Under the pieces are notes generated by a model. The model did no database searches and was not told where the DNA came from. It saw only the letters and a program-made list of their open reading frames with translations. Below are positions 11,540-12,985 of a DNA stretch of 12,985 bases, piece by piece (the stretch's first letter is position 1; every line of letters begins with the position of its first letter). The DNA is from PFJX01 sp038215555 (GTDB taxonomy: Bacteria; Pseudomonadota; Gammaproteobacteria; Burkholderiales; Thiobacillaceae). The translations under genes and the position numbers were made by a program. The stretch is from assembly GCA_038215555.1 (NCBI GenBank), contig JBBQQT010000105.1:1-12985 (forward strand), read 5' to 3'.

Positions 11540-12985
11540 ATGTCCGATAAAGAAGCCACCGCCCGCATCAAGATCAACAAGCTGCTCGAAGCTGCTGGCT
11601 GGCGGTTTTTCCAGGATGGCGATTCACCCGCCAACATTCGCCTTGAACCCAGCGTCAAAATCAATTTCACCGACCTGGACATGCTCGGCGCCAACTTCGA
11701 GAAAATCATAAAAGGCTTCGTCGACTTTCTCTTGCTCGATGCCAAAGGCTTTCCGCTGCTGGTTCTCGAAGCCAAGGCCGAAGACAAAAATCCGCTCGTC
11801 GGCAAAGAGCAGGCGCGCAAATACGCCAAGTCCCAGAACTGCCGCTTCGCCATTCTTTCCAACGGCAACCTGCACTACTTCTGGGATCTCGAACGCGGCA
11901 GCCCCTACGTCATCACCTCGTTTCCGACGCCGGACTCGGTCAGCAGCTACCAGAAGGTCACGCCCAATCCGCAACGGCTGATCGACGAGCCGGTCGGCGC
12001 GGACTACATCGTTCGCAGCCAGCGCCCGAACTACGCAGCCGAAGCCGCCTGGCAAAACCAAGCGGAGCGCCCCGGCTACATTCAGGCCAACAAGCTGCGC
12101 TTTCTCCGGCCCTACCAGCTCAAGGCCATCCACAGCCTTCAGGCCGCAGTCGGCGACGGCAAAGATCGCTTCCTGTTCGAGATGGCCACCGGCACCGGCA
12201 AGACGCTGACCGCCGCCGCCGTCATCAAGCTGTTTTTGCGTTCCGGCAACGTGCGCCGCGTGCTGTTCCTGGTGGATCGCCTTGAGCTGGAGGACCAGGC
12301 CAAGAAGGCCTTCGTCGCCGTGCTGTCCGCCGACTTTCAAACTGTGATCTACAAGGAGAACCGGGACGACTGGCGCCGCGCCGAGATTGTCGTCACCACC
12401 GTGCAATCCCTGCTGTTCAACAATAAATACCAGAAGCTGTTCTCGCCGACCGACTTCGATCTGGTCATCTCCGACGAAGCGCACCGTTCGATCGGCGGCA
12501 ACGCCCGCGCCGTGTTCGACTACTTCATCGGCTACAAACTCGGCCTCACCGCCACGCCGCGCGACTACCTGCGCCGCTTCGACAGCGCCAAGCCTGGCAC
12601 GCGCGACCCGCGCGAGGCTGAACGGCGCCTGCTGCTCGACACCTATCGCACCTTCGGCTGCGAGAACAGCCAGCCGACCTTCCGCTACTCCCTGCTCGAT
12701 GGCGTGAAGGATGGTTTCCTGATCAACCCGACCGTGGTGGACGCCCGCACCGAGGTCACCACCACGCTGCTCTCCGAAGAGGGCTTCGTCGTCACCTTCA
12801 CCGATGACACCGGCGAGGACCAGCAGCAGGCCTTCAAGCAGCGCGAGTTCGAGAAGCGTTTCTTCGCCGACACCACCAACCAGATCCTGTGCAAGACGTT
12901 TCTGGAAAACGCCCTGCGCGACCCGGTCAGCTTTGAGATCGGCAAGTCGATCGTCTTCGCCGTCAGCCAGAACCACGCCGCCAAG
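11540..12985 (+). CDS. hsdR: Type I restriction enzyme R subunit (DEAD/DEAH helicase-nuclease), 3' end cut off by the window
   Basis: The frame from ATG 11540 stays open for 482 codons to the window edge. The N-terminal nuclease domain is visible: NFEKIIKGFVDFLLL with Asp63 and VLEAKAE with Glu77 and Lys79, the PD-(D/E)xK triad. RPYQLKAI (190-197) leads into the helicase domain, with Walker A ATGTGKT (216-222), DEAH (312-315) and motif III LTATP (336-340). The second RecA-like domain begins near 465 (GKSIVFAVSQNHA). This is the translocating and cleaving subunit of a type I (EcoEI-like) restriction system. Methyltransferase and specificity genes would be expected to the right, outside the window. 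No good ribosome site precedes the ATG. No frameshift is seen in this gene, unlike its neighbours. Confidence 0.92.
   Translation, partial: MSDKEATARIKINKLLEAAGWRFFQDGDSPANIRLEPSVKINFTDLDMLGANFEKIIKGFVDFLLLDAKGFPLLVLEAKAEDKNPLVGKEQARKYAKSQNCRFAILSNGNLHYFWDLERGSPYVITSFPTPDSVSSYQKVTPNPQRLIDEPVGADYIVRSQRPNYAAEAAWQNQAERPGYIQANKLRFLRPYQLKAIHSLQAAVGDGKDRFLFEMATGTGKTLTAAAVIKLFLRSGNVRRVLFLVDRLELEDQAKKAFVAVLSADFQTVIYKENRDDWRRAEIVVTTVQSLLFNNKYQKLFSPTDFDLVISDEAHRSIGGNARAVFDYFIGYKLGLTATPRDYLRRFDSAKPGTRDPREAERRLLLDTYRTFGCENSQPTFRYSLLDGVKDGFLINPTVVDARTEVTTTLLSEEGFVVTFTDDTGEDQQQAFKQREFEKRFFADTTNQILCKTFLENALRDPVSFEIGKSIVFAVSQNHAAK

Noticed and set aside
11624..12976. A 450-codon open frame on the minus strand opposite hsdR
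   Set aside because: It is antisense to an hsdR frame with all catalytic motifs. Its Val/Gly/Ala/Glu-rich composition is the usual shadow of a GC-rich coding strand.

Overview
The window looks like chromosomal DNA of a GC-rich betaproteobacterium. The order hemA-prfA-prmC, ilvD divergent from lgt, and protein sequences close to proteobacterial types all point that way; no 16S rRNA or other marker is present, so the lineage is an inference. It splits into a conserved housekeeping half (about 1-9204) and an accessory island (about 9205-12985) that begins right behind a tRNA gene.

From 8184 down to 1, nine genes lie head to tail on the minus strand: ilvD (dihydroxy-acid dehydratase), a Uma2-family protein, a small three-span membrane protein, a D-hexose-6-phosphate mutarotase, hemA (glutamyl-tRNA reductase), prfA (RF1), prmC (RF1/RF2 glutamine methyltransferase), a PqqD-like peptide chaperone, and an HprK-related kinase that runs off the left edge. 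prfA/prmC and pqqD-like/hprK-like each share a 4-nt ATGA overlap. hemA, prfA and prmC join tRNA-dependent tetrapyrrole synthesis with translation termination. The last two genes belong to the poorly understood HPr-rel-A system.

On the plus strand, lgt (prolipoprotein diacylglyceryl transferase) faces away from ilvD, with a perfect TATAAT in the shared intergenic region. It is followed by tRNA-Ala(CGC) and a clear rho-independent terminator.

Behind the tRNA the sequence changes to accessory material with visible decay. It holds a palindrome-rich non-coding stretch, an N-terminally truncated vsr mismatch endonuclease (minus strand), a frameshifted membrane-anchored unknown, and two intact small genes of unknown function: a 105-aa basic aromatic-rich protein and an 88-aa protein with a C-x-C-x-C-x2-C knuckle. 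Next comes a broken RlaP-type (COG3541, DNA polymerase beta superfamily) nucleotidyltransferase, inactivated by a one-base deletion and by an 82-bp REPIN/MITE-like inverted-repeat element. Last is the 5' part of an apparently intact type I restriction subunit, hsdR, running off the right edge. The two small genes plus RlaP may be the remains of an uncharacterised RNA-repair or defence operon. The first of them has a leader in which a two-codon ORF and the gene's own start codon pair in one predicted hairpin.
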